64,000 nt of DNA, taken from NCBI RefSeq assembly GCF_008000755.1, contig NZ_CP041690.1, positions 1,178,001 to 1,242,000 of the forward strand, read 5' to 3'. Position 1 is the stretch's first letter. The number at the start of each line of letters is the position of its first letter. Source of the stretch: Youhaiella tibetensis. Lineage in GTDB: Bacteria; Pseudomonadota; Alphaproteobacteria; Rhizobiales; Devosiaceae. Under the pieces are notes generated by a model. The model was given only the letters and a program-made list of their open reading frames with translations. It was not told the origin of the DNA and did no database searches. Positions 1-9,056 of the stretch are shown piece after piece. A program made the position numbers and the translations under genes.

Positions 1-431
1 CCATTGCCATCCGCGTAGACGAGCGTTGCCCCGCAAAGGCCGATCCGGCCGTCTTCGGCCACCCTCCGACGCAACCAGTCGAGCGCGTCCGGCGCCGGCT
101 CGCAATCGTTGTTGAGGATCCAGAAATGCGCGAAGCCGCGCGTCAGCGCGTGGCGCAGTCCCACATTGTTGCCTCCGGCATAGCCGAGGTTTCCACCGGT
201 CTCGAGCAGCGTCACCTCGATCGGCTGCCGGCCGCAACCCTGGCGTTGCGCATTGAGCGATGGCAGCGACCGCGCGATCCAGCGCCGTAACCTCTCCGGC
301 GAGCCGTCGCTCGAAGCGTTGTCGCAGACGATGATGGAATAGTCGTCGGCATCAAGCCGGAGCAGGCTGTGCAGGCACCGTTCGGTGTCGGCCCAGCCGT
401 TCCAGTTCAGTACGATGACCGCCGTCTCCAA
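1..431 (-). CDS. Glycosyltransferase family 2, C-terminus cut by window edge
   Basis: About 143 N-terminal codons of a GT-A-fold glycosyltransferase that would move a sugar from a nucleotide donor onto a growing surface glycan. The N-terminus reads AVIVLNWNGW, followed by a VCDNASSDGS nucleotide-binding loop, GNLGYAGGNN, and a WILNNDCEP segment holding the region of the DxD-like metal site. This pattern is typical of rhamnosyltransferase-like GT2 enzymes. No ATG is available between the upstream in-frame stop and the first conserved strand. A TTG at 431 preceded by a GGGGG stretch is the best start, and a TTG at 443 is the alternative. It is transcribed divergently from the glycosyltransferase starting at 565. 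The acceptor cannot be told from sequence. Confidence 0.85.
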   Translation of the reverse strand, partial: METAVIVLNWNGWADTERCLHSLLRLDADDYSIIVCDNASSDGSPERLRRWIARSLPSLNAQRQGCGRQPIEVTLLETGGNLGYAGGNNVGLRHALTRGFAHFWILNNDCEPAPDALDWLRRRVAEDGRIGLCGATLVYADGN

Positions 432-564
432 GATGGCCCCCAAGCCGTCAATTCCGGCAAAGCCTAGCGCGCTGCCATTGCCTCTGGCTCTTGTGATTTA
501 TGCCAATTGTGGCCCGGGTCGATCGGTTGTCCCCTGAGCGCGCGAGCATGCCAAGGGGGCGGAA

Positions 565-1713
565 ATGCCCGAAATCTGCCTGAGCACCAAGACGTGGCGG
601 TCCGGCGCGGCCTGGTTCAACCAGGCGCTGGCGCAGGCCATCGCCGGGGCAGGTGGCACCATCGCCTACATCGCGCCCCTGTCGCTTCCCGAGGATCGCG
701 AGCCGCGTCACCCCAACCTCACCCGCATCGTCATTTCGCGCGAACGCGTGGGGGAGGGCGGCCGGATGACCCGCGGCCTCGCCTCGCTGCGCCGGATCGT
801 GACGGGAACCCTCGCGACGCTGGCCCAGCGCCGGCACACCCGCACATTCCTCTTCTCCATCCCCGAGCCGCTGCTGTTCTCGCTGCCGCTCTTCGCGCTC
901 CTCCGCCTGTCAGGGGCGAGTGTCGTCCTCATCGTCCACGATGCCGAGCCGCACCTCTGGCGACTCCCCGCGCCTCTGCGCGCGCTCGAACGCGCCGCCC
1001 TCGCCGCAAGCTACCGCCTGGCCACCGATCTCGTCTGTCTCACCGCCACCACCCGCGACGCGCTGATTGCCCGCTTCGCGGCTCCAAAGGCCAAGCTCCG
1101 CGTCATCCCGCACGGCGCCTTTGCCACGCGCGCTGCCACCCCCATCCCCGGGTCCGGCCGCCTCCTCGCCTTCGGCTCCATCCGTCCGAACAAGTCGCTG
1201 CTCGAAGTGATCGGCGCCGTTGTCCGCTGTCGGCAGGCAGGTCGCGACGTCACCCTCACCATCGCCGGGGAGCCGCTCGACGGCCCCTATTGGCAGCGCT
1301 GCCTGGCACTCATCGCCGAGGACACGAGCGGGTTCGACCTTCGTCCCGGCTTCGTGCCGGACGATGCCCTTCCCGAACTCATCGCGCGCAGCGATGCCCT
1401 GGTGCTCGCTTATCGCGACTTCGCCTCCCAGAGCGGGGTCGCAGTCCTCGCCGCCCTTGCGGCCCGCCCAGTCATCGCAACCGCCGCTGGCGGCATTGGC
1501 GAGCTCATGGCCGAAGGCCTTGCCTGCCAGCCCATCCCCGCCGATCCGGACGCCCGGGCCATAGCGAGCGCCATCTCGGCCTTCTACGACCAGCCGCCCG
1601 AGGCCTGGCGCGATGCCGCGAGCTCGGCCCGCGATCATTTCGCGACTGCCCTCGCCTGGGGACCCATCGGCGAGCGTTACCTGTCCTTTGCCCGGGAGTC
1701 CTCCGATGCGTGA
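565..1713 (+). CDS. Glycosyltransferase family 1/4 (GT-B fold)
   Basis: A 382-residue cytosolic GT-B glycosyltransferase, probably acting in exopolysaccharide or LPS assembly together with the neighbouring GT2 and acyltransferase. The C-terminal half carries the usual GT4 donor-site layout: a conserved strand near residue 215 (LLAFGSIRPNKS), then DALVLAYRDFASQSG near residue 285, where the donor-binding acidic residue is expected, and AARPVIATAAGGIGE. The ATG at 565 follows an AAGGGGG ribosome binding site. The stop lies 8 nt inside the next gene, so the two are probably translated together. Donor and acceptor are unknown. Confidence 0.85.
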   Translation: MPEICLSTKTWRSGAAWFNQALAQAIAGAGGTIAYIAPLSLPEDREPRHPNLTRIVISRERVGEGGRMTRGLASLRRIVTGTLATLAQRRHTRTFLFSIPEPLLFSLPLFALLRLSGASVVLIVHDAEPHLWRLPAPLRALERAALAASYRLATDLVCLTATTRDALIARFAAPKAKLRVIPHGAFATRAATPIPGSGRLLAFGSIRPNKSLLEVIGAVVRCRQAGRDVTLTIAGEPLDGPYWQRCLALIAEDTSGFDLRPGFVPDDALPELIARSDALVLAYRDFASQSGVAVLAALAARPVIATAAGGIGELMAEGLACQPIPADPDARAIASAISAFYDQPPEAWRDAASSARDHFATALAWGPIGERYLSFARESSDA

Positions 1714-2755
1714 GGCGCCCTCGCGCCTCGAAGGCATCCAGGCCCTCCGCGCCCTGGCGGCCCTGCTCGTTGTCCTCGACCATTGCCTGCTCAAGTTCAC
1801 TGCCGCCGGCCACCTGCCGCTTTGGGTCGAGCCCTTTGCCTACCGTTCCGGCTCGGCCGGCGTGGCCCTGTTCTTCGTCATCAGCGGCTTCATCATGGCG
1901 CGCACCGCCAGCCACCCGCGCGGCCGCGGGGCGGCGCGCCGCTTTATCGCCCGCCGTCTTCTCCGCATCGCTCCGCTCTATTGGCTGGCGACCCTCATCT
2001 ATGCCGCCCGCCTCGCCGCGGGCGGGGAAGCCGTCGCGCCCCTCGACCTCCTGCGCAGCGTGCTTTTCGTGCCCTATTTCGACGCCGACCAGGCGTTGCG
2101 CCCGGTGCTCGGCGTGGGCTGGACGCTCAATTTCGAGATGTATTTCTATCTCGTCTTCGCCGTCTCGCTTCTGCTGCCGGCCCGCCTCGGTCTTGCAGCC
2201 ATCGCCGCGTTCCTCGTCGCCAGCGCCACGTTCGGGGCGCTCGCCGCCGCGCCCGACAACGCCCTTGCGACCCTCCTCACCAGCCCCATGCTCCTCTATT
2301 TCCTCGCCGGCCTCGCACTCCACGCGTTGGCCGCCAAACGCCCGCTCCCCGCCCTGACCGCTCGAACAGCCACGCTGCTCGGCCTACCGGCCGTGGCGGC
2401 AATGCTCATCGACAGCGCAACCATTCCATTCCTCGCCCCCGCCCTCGTGCTGGCCGCCGCCTGGCTGCGACCCGGCCGCGTCGGCGCCCCCGTCCTCGCG
2501 CTCGGCGATGCCTCCTACAGCACCTACCTTTTCCACGGCTTTCTCCTCGGCCCGCTCGCGACCCTCATGCTCGCATCACAAACCTCGCCATGGGCAACCG
2601 CCGCCTTCCTCATCCTCGCCGTCTCCGGCTCTCAGCTCTGCGGTCTTGCCGTCCATCTCGCCATCGAACGCCCCATGCTCCGCGCCGTCCGCACCTACCT
2701 GCCGCCGCGCACGCCTCTGCGAACGCAGGTTTCCGCCCGCGACCAGGTGGTATAG
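1706..2755 (+). CDS. Acyltransferase family 3 membrane protein
   Basis: A 349-residue integral membrane O-acyltransferase of the OafA/NodX type, which decorates surface sugars with acetyl or similar acyl groups. The N-terminus has the signature RLEGIQALRALAALLVVLDH with the conserved family histidine, then SAGVALFFVISGFIM, RFIARRLLRIAPLYWLAT and about ten hydrophobic segments. A reading frame extends upstream to 1613, but that extension is shadow sequence of the glycosyltransferase. The ATG at 1706 gives the family-typical N-terminus and an 8-nt overlap with the preceding gene. The context supports modification of the glycan made by the adjacent glycosyltransferases. Confidence 0.9.
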   Translation: MREAPSRLEGIQALRALAALLVVLDHCLLKFTAAGHLPLWVEPFAYRSGSAGVALFFVISGFIMARTASHPRGRGAARRFIARRLLRIAPLYWLATLIYAARLAAGGEAVAPLDLLRSVLFVPYFDADQALRPVLGVGWTLNFEMYFYLVFAVSLLLPARLGLAAIAAFLVASATFGALAAAPDNALATLLTSPMLLYFLAGLALHALAAKRPLPALTARTATLLGLPAVAAMLIDSATIPFLAPALVLAAAWLRPGRVGAPVLALGDASYSTYLFHGFLLGPLATLMLASQTSPWATAAFLILAVSGSQLCGLAVHLAIERPMLRAVRTYLPPRTPLRTQVSARDQVV

Positions 2756-2791
2756 TCCCAGCGCCGACTCGCAATTATGGACGCAGGGCCG

Positions 2792-3478
2792 ATGGCTGAC
2801 CTCGATCAACTCGACAATCCCGTCTGGAGTTCGCTCCACGCCGGCCACCGCTCCATGGCGCTGCTCAACGGCAATGCCGCGCGCTATCCGCGCGACATCT
2901 CCCCGCTCGCCGCCCTCGCCGAACCCAATGCCCAGGCTTTTGCCGATCTGCGCGAACTGGTCGAAGCCGGCGAGACCGTCGGGCTCGTCTCCCCCGTAGT
3001 CGCCGAGCCACCGGCCGGCTGGGAGGTCAAGCGCGCCCGCTTCATCGACCAGATGGTCTGCACCCGTGTCCTCGTCGAGGCCGACCTGCCGCTCATCGAT
3101 CTGGGTGAAGAGGACGTCCCCGAAATGGTCGCGCTCGCCGCAGCCACCGAGCCCGGCCCCTTCGTCGCCGGCACGCATCGCATGGGCCGTTTTCGTGGCA
3201 TCAAGTCTCCGGAAGGCAGCCTGATGGCCATGGCCGGCGAGCGCATGCACCTGCGCGGCCTTACCGAGATCAGCGCCGTGTGCACCTGGCCGCAATATCG
3301 CGGGCAGGGGCTGGCCAAGGCCCTGGTCGTCGCCGGTGCCAACCGCATCATCGCCGAAGGCGATATTCCCTTCCTTCACGTCAAGGGCGAGAACGCCGCC
3401 CGCCAGCTCTACGAGAAGATCGGCTTCCGCACCCGCCGCCAGGTGTACTTTACCGTCATGACTGCGCTTCCCGCCTGA
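2792..3478 (+). CDS. GNAT family N-acetyltransferase
   Basis: A roughly 228-residue acetyltransferase of the FR47-like GNAT class. The acetyl-CoA site is visible near residues 165-180 as VCTWPQYRGQGLAKAL, matching the Q/RxxGxG/A motif. A C-terminal NAARQLYEKIGFRTRRQVYF segment is the usual GNAT beta-strand 6/7 region. The N-terminal 110 residues form a second, less conserved half. The ATG at 2792 has a GCAGGG stretch about 6 nt upstream and is preferred to the ATG at 2777. It lies 36 nt after the acyltransferase stop, probably in the same transcript. The substrate is unknown. Confidence 0.82.
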   Translation: MADLDQLDNPVWSSLHAGHRSMALLNGNAARYPRDISPLAALAEPNAQAFADLRELVEAGETVGLVSPVVAEPPAGWEVKRARFIDQMVCTRVLVEADLPLIDLGEEDVPEMVALAAATEPGPFVAGTHRMGRFRGIKSPEGSLMAMAGERMHLRGLTEISAVCTWPQYRGQGLAKALVVAGANRIIAEGDIPFLHVKGENAARQLYEKIGFRTRRQVYFTVMTALPA

Positions 3479-3572
3479 TCGGACCCGCGTCCGCATTTCC
3501 GGCATCGCCCCGGCTTTACCATGACAGCCCGACCCAATAAGATGGTGGTGGGGCAAGCACTTGAGGGTTGAT

Positions 3573-6500
3573 ATGCGGAACGTACTTCGGTCTGCCTGGG
3601 GGCTTTGCATTGCGCTTTGCCTCCTTTTGGGAACCTCCTCGGCCATGGCGGCGGATCGCAGCGTGACGCGACTGCCCGGCACCGACCTCCCCGGATTCGA
3701 CTATTCGGTGATCAAGGACACGTCCGAAAAGGCGTGCCAGCAGGCCTGCGTGGATGACCGCGCCTGTCGCGCCTATACCTTCAACACCAAGGCCAAGTGG
3801 TGCTTCCTCAAGAGCGGCATGGACCAGGAGCAGGTGTTTGCCGGCGCCAATTCCGGCCGCATCGACCTGGCGCCTCGCGCCGATGTCACCGCCGCCGCCC
3901 GCATCGCCGAATTGCCGTTCCCGGCTTCGGACCTGGTGACCTCGGCAAGGAATTTCGCCGCCGAACTCCCCAACACCGATCCCGCGCCCACCGATGTCGG
4001 CTATGCCGATCTCGTCGCCTCGGGCGATGAGGCGCTGCGCCAGTCCAATCCTGATGGCGCTACCGCTTCCTACCGGCAGGCCCTGGCGATTTCGCCCAAC
4101 GATCCGGCCGTCTGGCTCAAGCTCGCCCGCGCCGCCATCGCCCAGGGCGATGCGCGTCTGGCCCAGGACGACACCAGCAGCGCCTACGACGTCGGCACCA
4201 CCGCCGCTTACGCGGCCCTCAACGGCTACCTGCTTTCCGACGAAGTTGCCGAGCGCGCCGAAATGCTCGGCGTGCTGGCGCGCGCGCTCGATTTCCGCCA
4301 GATGTGGAAGGAATCCATTGCCACCTACCGCGCCAGCCTCGCCCTCGTCGATGACGCTACCCTCCAGGAGCAACTCGACACCGTGGTTGCCCAGCACGGT
4401 TTCCGCGTCGTCTCCAACCAGGTGGATGCTGAATCGGCGACGCCGCAGATCTGCGCCGTCTTCTCCGATACGCTCCCCAATACCGATCTGTCCGGCTACG
4501 TCGTGGTCGAAGGCGCGCCCAAGGTCGCCGTCGAAACCCAGCAGAGCCAGATCTGCATCCAGGGCGTCGAGCATGGCCAGAGCTACAAGGTCAAGCTGCG
4601 CGCCGGCCTGCCTTCCGCCAACGGCGAGACCCTGCGCAAGGACGTGGAACTCTCCATGTTCGTGCCCGATCGCTCGCCCTTCGTGGGCTTCGCCAACAAT
4701 GCCTATGTGCTGCCTGCCGGCCTCGGCGGCGGCCTACCGATTTCCTCGGTCAACGCCAAGACGGCCGATGTCGCCATCTACCGGATCGGCGATCGCTCGA
4801 TCGCCGTGGCGGTCCGCAACGGCGTCTTCCAGGGCACCCTGTCCACGTCCTCGGCCGATGACATCGCCAATTCCACCGGTGAAAAGACCTGGGAAGGGCA
4901 GGTGGACCTTGCCGAGGGCAAGCCCAACGTCATGACCACGACGGCGATCCCCATCGCCGATGTGCTGACCGATATCGAGCCGGGCGTCTACGTTATCACC
5001 GCCAAGGTGGCGGGCGATGACAACCAGGATTACTGGTCGAGCGTCGCCACCCAGTGGTTCATCGTCACCGATCTCGGCCTCGCCACCGTTTCGGGCGAGG
5101 ATGGCGTCCATGGCTTCGTGCGTTCGCTGACCAGCGCGCAGCCGGTCGCCGGCGCCAAGGTCAAGCTCGTCGCCGTCAACAACGAGATTCTGGGCGAGAC
5201 CGTCTCGGCCGCCGATGGGCGCGTCGATTTCGCGCCGGGCCTGGCGCGCGGCACCGGCGGACGCGCGCCGCAACTGCTCGTTGCCGAGACCGATGGCGGC
5301 GACTATGCCTTCCTCGATCTCACCAAGCCCGCCTTCGACCTCACCGATCGCGGCGTTGATGGGCGCCCGACGCCCGGGCCGCTCGACCTCTTTGCCACCA
5401 CCGAACGCGGCGTCTATCGCCCGGGCGAAACCGTCTACCTCACCGCGCTCCTGCGCGACACGCACGCCAAGGCCGTCACGGGCCTGCCGCTGACCATGGA
5501 GCTGGAGCGTCCCGATGGCGTGGTGAGCTCGCGCACCGTGCTCAATGACAAGGGCGCCGGCGGCTATTACGCCGAGCTGGCCATGGTCAAGGAAGCCATG
5601 CGCGGCTCCTGGACCGTCCGGCTCTATGCCGATCCCAAGGCGAGTGCGCTCGCCACCGTCAATTTCCTCGTCGAGGATTTCGAGCCCGAGCGCCTGGCCT
5701 TCGAGGTCAGCGCCCCGCCGGGCCCGATGGCCACCGAGGAAGTGACCCCGATCTCGGTCACCGCCAAATACCTCTATGGCGCCACCGCACCCGGGCTCGA
5801 TGTCGAGGCCGATGTGGTGCTGCGCGCCACCTCCTCGCTCGCGGGCTTTGCCGGCTACACCTTCGGGCGCGAGGACGACACCTTCGAGCCCGATCGCGAG
5901 CCCTTGGGCGTCGTCGGCACCACCGATGAATCCGGCAATGCCACCGCCGAAGTCACGGTACCGGCTTCCCAGCAGACGACGCGCCCCCTCGAGGCCCAGG
6001 TCATCCTGCGCCTGGTTGATTCCAACGGGCGCACGGTCGAGCGCAATCTCACCCGGCCGGTGCTGGCCGATACCGTCCGCATCGGCATCCGTCCCCAGTT
6101 CTCCGGGAGCGATGGGCTCGGTGAAGACAGCCAGGCCGGCTTCGATATCGTCACCGTCTCGCCGGACGGCGAGGCCGTAGCCACCTCGGGCCTCAAGTGG
6201 ACCCTCTCGCGCGTCGAAACCAACTACCAGTGGTACCGCGACAACGGCACCTGGAAGTGGGAGGCCGTAACCACCAACCGCAAGGTTGCCGATGGCACGC
6301 TCGATACGCCCGCAGACGGCCCGGCCTCCATCGCCGCCCAGGTCGATTACGGCCAGTACCTGCTCGAGGTGGATTCTGAGGATACGTCCTCGAGCTACTC
6401 GTTCTATGCCGGCTACTACTACGCCCAGGCCGGGTCGGACACGCCCGACACCCTCAAGGTGGCGCTGGACAAGCCCGCCTACCGGATCGGGGATACCGCC

Positions 6501-9056
6501 ACCCTGCGGCTCGATCCGCAGTTCGCCGGCACCGCCGTCATCATGGTGGTCGATGATCGCGTCATCGACATGAAGGCCGTCGAAGTGCCTGAAGGCGGCA
6601 CGTCCGTGGAACTGCCCGTTACCGAGAACTGGGGGCCGGGCGCCTATGTCACGGCCATGCTCTATCGCCCGTCCGACGCCGCCGAGAAGCGGATGCCGGC
6701 ACGCGCCATCGGACTCGCCTTTGCCGATGTCGAGCCGGGCGACATGAAGCTCCAAACCAGTATCGAGGCCCCGGCCGAATCCCGTCCGCGCCAGAAGTTC
6801 ACCGCCAAGGTGGCGCTGGGCAACGTCGCGGCCGGTGAAAAGGCCTATGTCGCGCTTATGGCGGTCGATCTGGGCATTCTCAACCTCACCAATTTCAAGG
6901 TGCCCGATCCCGATGGCTGGTATTTTGGTCAGCGCCAGCTCGGCATGGATATCCGTGATCTCTATGGCCAGTTGATCGATCCGACCCAGGGCATCCCCGG
7001 GGCCGTGCGTTCGGGTGGCGATGGTGCCTCCTCGCGCCTCGGCACCCCGCCGGCGACGTCGGTTCTCGTTGCCATGCATTCCGGCGTGGTCGAGGTCGGC
7101 GCCGACGGCACCGCCGAAGTCACCTTCGACATGCCCGATTTCAACGGCACCGTCCGCCTGATGGCGGTGGCATGGTCCGACAATGCCGTCGGCCATGCCT
7201 CCAGGGACGTGATCGTGCGCGACCCCGTCGTCGTCACGCTCAGCCCGCCGCGGCTGCTGCGCGTCGGCGACCAGTCGCGCCTGCTGGTCGAACTCAACAA
7301 TGTCTCGGGCGAGGCTGGCACCTATAAGGTCGAACTCGTCACCGGCGCCGGTCTCGGCACCGACGCGGCGCAGACGACGTTCGATCTCGCCGTCGGCGAG
7401 CGCAGGGCGCTCAACCTCGGTCTCACCGGCACCGCGCTCGGAGACAACGACTTGCGCCTGCTCGTCACCATGCCGAACGGCGACACCCAGATTAAGGAAC
7501 TCAAGCTCGGCGTCCGCGCCACCAGCGCCCCCCAGACCAGCAGCCAGCTTCTGCCGCTCCCTCCGGGTGGTTCGATCACGCTCGATGACAGCCTCTTCGC
7601 CGGCATGCTCCCGCACACCGGCACCGTGACCCTGGCTATCGGCCCGGTTGCCCGTCTCGACGTGCCGGGCCTGCTCCTCCAGCTCGACCGCTACCCCTAT
7701 GGTTGCTCCGAGCAGCTCTCCAGCCGCGCCCTGCCGCTCCTCTACCTCAACGAAGTGGCCCACGCGATCGGGCTGGGTTCGGATGAGGAAATCGAGCAGC
7801 GCGTGCGCGACGCCATCCGGGACCTGCGCTCCAAGCAGACCTCCAATGGCGGCTTCGGCCTCTGGGACGCCTACAGTTCCTCGGACCTGTGGCTCGATGC
7901 CTATGTCACCGACTTCCTGCTCCGCGCCAAGGCCAAGGGTTTCGACATCCCGGCCGAGGCCGTGACCATGGCGCTCGACAACCTCTCCAACCAGGTCTCC
8001 TACGCCTCCGACTTCACCAAGGGCGGCGAAGACATCGCTTACGCCCTTTACGACCTGGCCCGAGCCGGCCGCGCCGCCATGGGTGACCTGCGCTACTACA
8101 TGGAAGCCCGGCTCGATGCCTTTGGCTCGCCCCTGGCCAAGGCCCAGATCGGCGCTGCCCTCGCGCTCTATGGCGACCGCACCCGCGCCGACAAGGCGTT
8201 CGCCGCCGCCGTGGCGGACCTCAAGGGACCCGAGGACCGCAAGCGCTACCGGTCCGATTATGGCAGCCGCCTGCGCGATGTCGCGGCCGTCCTGGCGCTG
8301 GCCGCCGAGTTCAAGCCCGCCAGCGTCGACATCGCCGCCCTCACCGCGCAACTCGCCGACATGCGCGACCATGTCACCTGGACCTCGACCCAGGAAGACA
8401 CCTGGACGCTCGTTGCCGCTGCCAGCCTTGCCAAGGACGCGGGCAATGGTAGCGTCACCGTCGATGGCGAGGCCCTTGAGGGTTCGGTCTACCGGCGCTT
8501 CGACCAGGAGCATTTCGATGCCGCCAGCGTCGAGATCGTCAACAACGCCAACCAGCCCACCGAGGCCAAGGTGACCGTTGTCGGCATCCCGGCCACGCCG
8601 CCCGCCGCCACCAGCGACGGCTTCACCATCGAGCGCACCTATTACCTGCCCGATGGCACGGAGGCCGATCTTTCCGACGTGCGCCAGAACGATCGTTTCG
8701 TGGTCGTGCTCAACGTCTGGCCGGATGCGCTGGGCTCGGGTCAGTATGTCGTCGCCGATCCGCTGCCGGCCGGCTTCGAGATCGAGAACCCCGATCTGCT
8801 TTCCGGCGCCGGGGTTGGCGATCTCTCCTGGCTCAGCGTGGATTCCCCGGTGCATACGGAATCGCGGACCGACCAGTTCGTCGCCGCCTTCCGCTATTCC
8901 TCGGCCGTCCAGGGCTTCACGACCGCCTACATGGTTCGCGCCGTTTCGCCCGGCACCTTCGCCATGCCGGGTGCCACCGTCGAGGACATGTACCGGCCCG
9001 AACTTCGTGCCAATACGGACGCGGGCACCATCGAGGTGGCTGTGACCGGGCCGTGA
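3573..9056 (+). CDS. Bacterial alpha-2-macroglobulin with PAN-like and TPR-like N-terminal regions
   Basis: An exported protein of about 1827 residues that traps proteases in the periplasm and works beside PBP1C in envelope defence and repair, by analogy with E. coli YfhM. The ATG at 3573 follows TTGAGGG and starts a signal peptide ending AMA-AD; there is no lipobox cysteine at the cleavage site. Next come a cysteine-rich PAN/apple-like segment (about residues 45-95, CQQACVDDRACRAYTF), a helical TPR-like stretch (about 145-250), repeated macroglobulin beta domains, and a thioester motif GCSEQ near residue 1378 within the alpha-helical toroid region. Many family members are lipoproteins with CLEQ, so the soluble form and N-terminal additions are notable. 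The stop overlaps the start of pbpC by 4 nt. Confidence 0.93.
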   Translation: MRNVLRSAWGLCIALCLLLGTSSAMAADRSVTRLPGTDLPGFDYSVIKDTSEKACQQACVDDRACRAYTFNTKAKWCFLKSGMDQEQVFAGANSGRIDLAPRADVTAAARIAELPFPASDLVTSARNFAAELPNTDPAPTDVGYADLVASGDEALRQSNPDGATASYRQALAISPNDPAVWLKLARAAIAQGDARLAQDDTSSAYDVGTTAAYAALNGYLLSDEVAERAEMLGVLARALDFRQMWKESIATYRASLALVDDATLQEQLDTVVAQHGFRVVSNQVDAESATPQICAVFSDTLPNTDLSGYVVVEGAPKVAVETQQSQICIQGVEHGQSYKVKLRAGLPSANGETLRKDVELSMFVPDRSPFVGFANNAYVLPAGLGGGLPISSVNAKTADVAIYRIGDRSIAVAVRNGVFQGTLSTSSADDIANSTGEKTWEGQVDLAEGKPNVMTTTAIPIADVLTDIEPGVYVITAKVAGDDNQDYWSSVATQWFIVTDLGLATVSGEDGVHGFVRSLTSAQPVAGAKVKLVAVNNEILGETVSAADGRVDFAPGLARGTGGRAPQLLVAETDGGDYAFLDLTKPAFDLTDRGVDGRPTPGPLDLFATTERGVYRPGETVYLTALLRDTHAKAVTGLPLTMELERPDGVVSSRTVLNDKGAGGYYAELAMVKEAMRGSWTVRLYADPKASALATVNFLVEDFEPERLAFEVSAPPGPMATEEVTPISVTAKYLYGATAPGLDVEADVVLRATSSLAGFAGYTFGREDDTFEPDREPLGVVGTTDESGNATAEVTVPASQQTTRPLEAQVILRLVDSNGRTVERNLTRPVLADTVRIGIRPQFSGSDGLGEDSQAGFDIVTVSPDGEAVATSGLKWTLSRVETNYQWYRDNGTWKWEAVTTNRKVADGTLDTPADGPASIAAQVDYGQYLLEVDSEDTSSSYSFYAGYYYAQAGSDTPDTLKVALDKPAYRIGDTATLRLDPQFAGTAVIMVVDDRVIDMKAVEVPEGGTSVELPVTENWGPGAYVTAMLYRPSDAAEKRMPARAIGLAFADVEPGDMKLQTSIEAPAESRPRQKFTAKVALGNVAAGEKAYVALMAVDLGILNLTNFKVPDPDGWYFGQRQLGMDIRDLYGQLIDPTQGIPGAVRSGGDGASSRLGTPPATSVLVAMHSGVVEVGADGTAEVTFDMPDFNGTVRLMAVAWSDNAVGHASRDVIVRDPVVVTLSPPRLLRVGDQSRLLVELNNVSGEAGTYKVELVTGAGLGTDAAQTTFDLAVGERRALNLGLTGTALGDNDLRLLVTMPNGDTQIKELKLGVRATSAPQTSSQLLPLPPGGSITLDDSLFAGMLPHTGTVTLAIGPVARLDVPGLLLQLDRYPYGCSEQLSSRALPLLYLNEVAHAIGLGSDEEIEQRVRDAIRDLRSKQTSNGGFGLWDAYSSSDLWLDAYVTDFLLRAKAKGFDIPAEAVTMALDNLSNQVSYASDFTKGGEDIAYALYDLARAGRAAMGDLRYYMEARLDAFGSPLAKAQIGAALALYGDRTRADKAFAAAVADLKGPEDRKRYRSDYGSRLRDVAAVLALAAEFKPASVDIAALTAQLADMRDHVTWTSTQEDTWTLVAAASLAKDAGNGSVTVDGEALEGSVYRRFDQEHFDAASVEIVNNANQPTEAKVTVVGIPATPPAATSDGFTIERTYYLPDGTEADLSDVRQNDRFVVVLNVWPDALGSGQYVVADPLPAGFEIENPDLLSGAGVGDLSWLSVDSPVHTESRTDQFVAAFRYSSAVQGFTTAYMVRAVSPGTFAMPGATVEDMYRPELRANTDAGTIEVAVTGP

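Noticed and set aside
4734-8855. 1373-codon open frame antisense to the alpha-2-macroglobulin gene
   Set aside because: It lies wholly inside a clear gene, has no recognisable domain or start, and is explained by strong G/C third-position bias.
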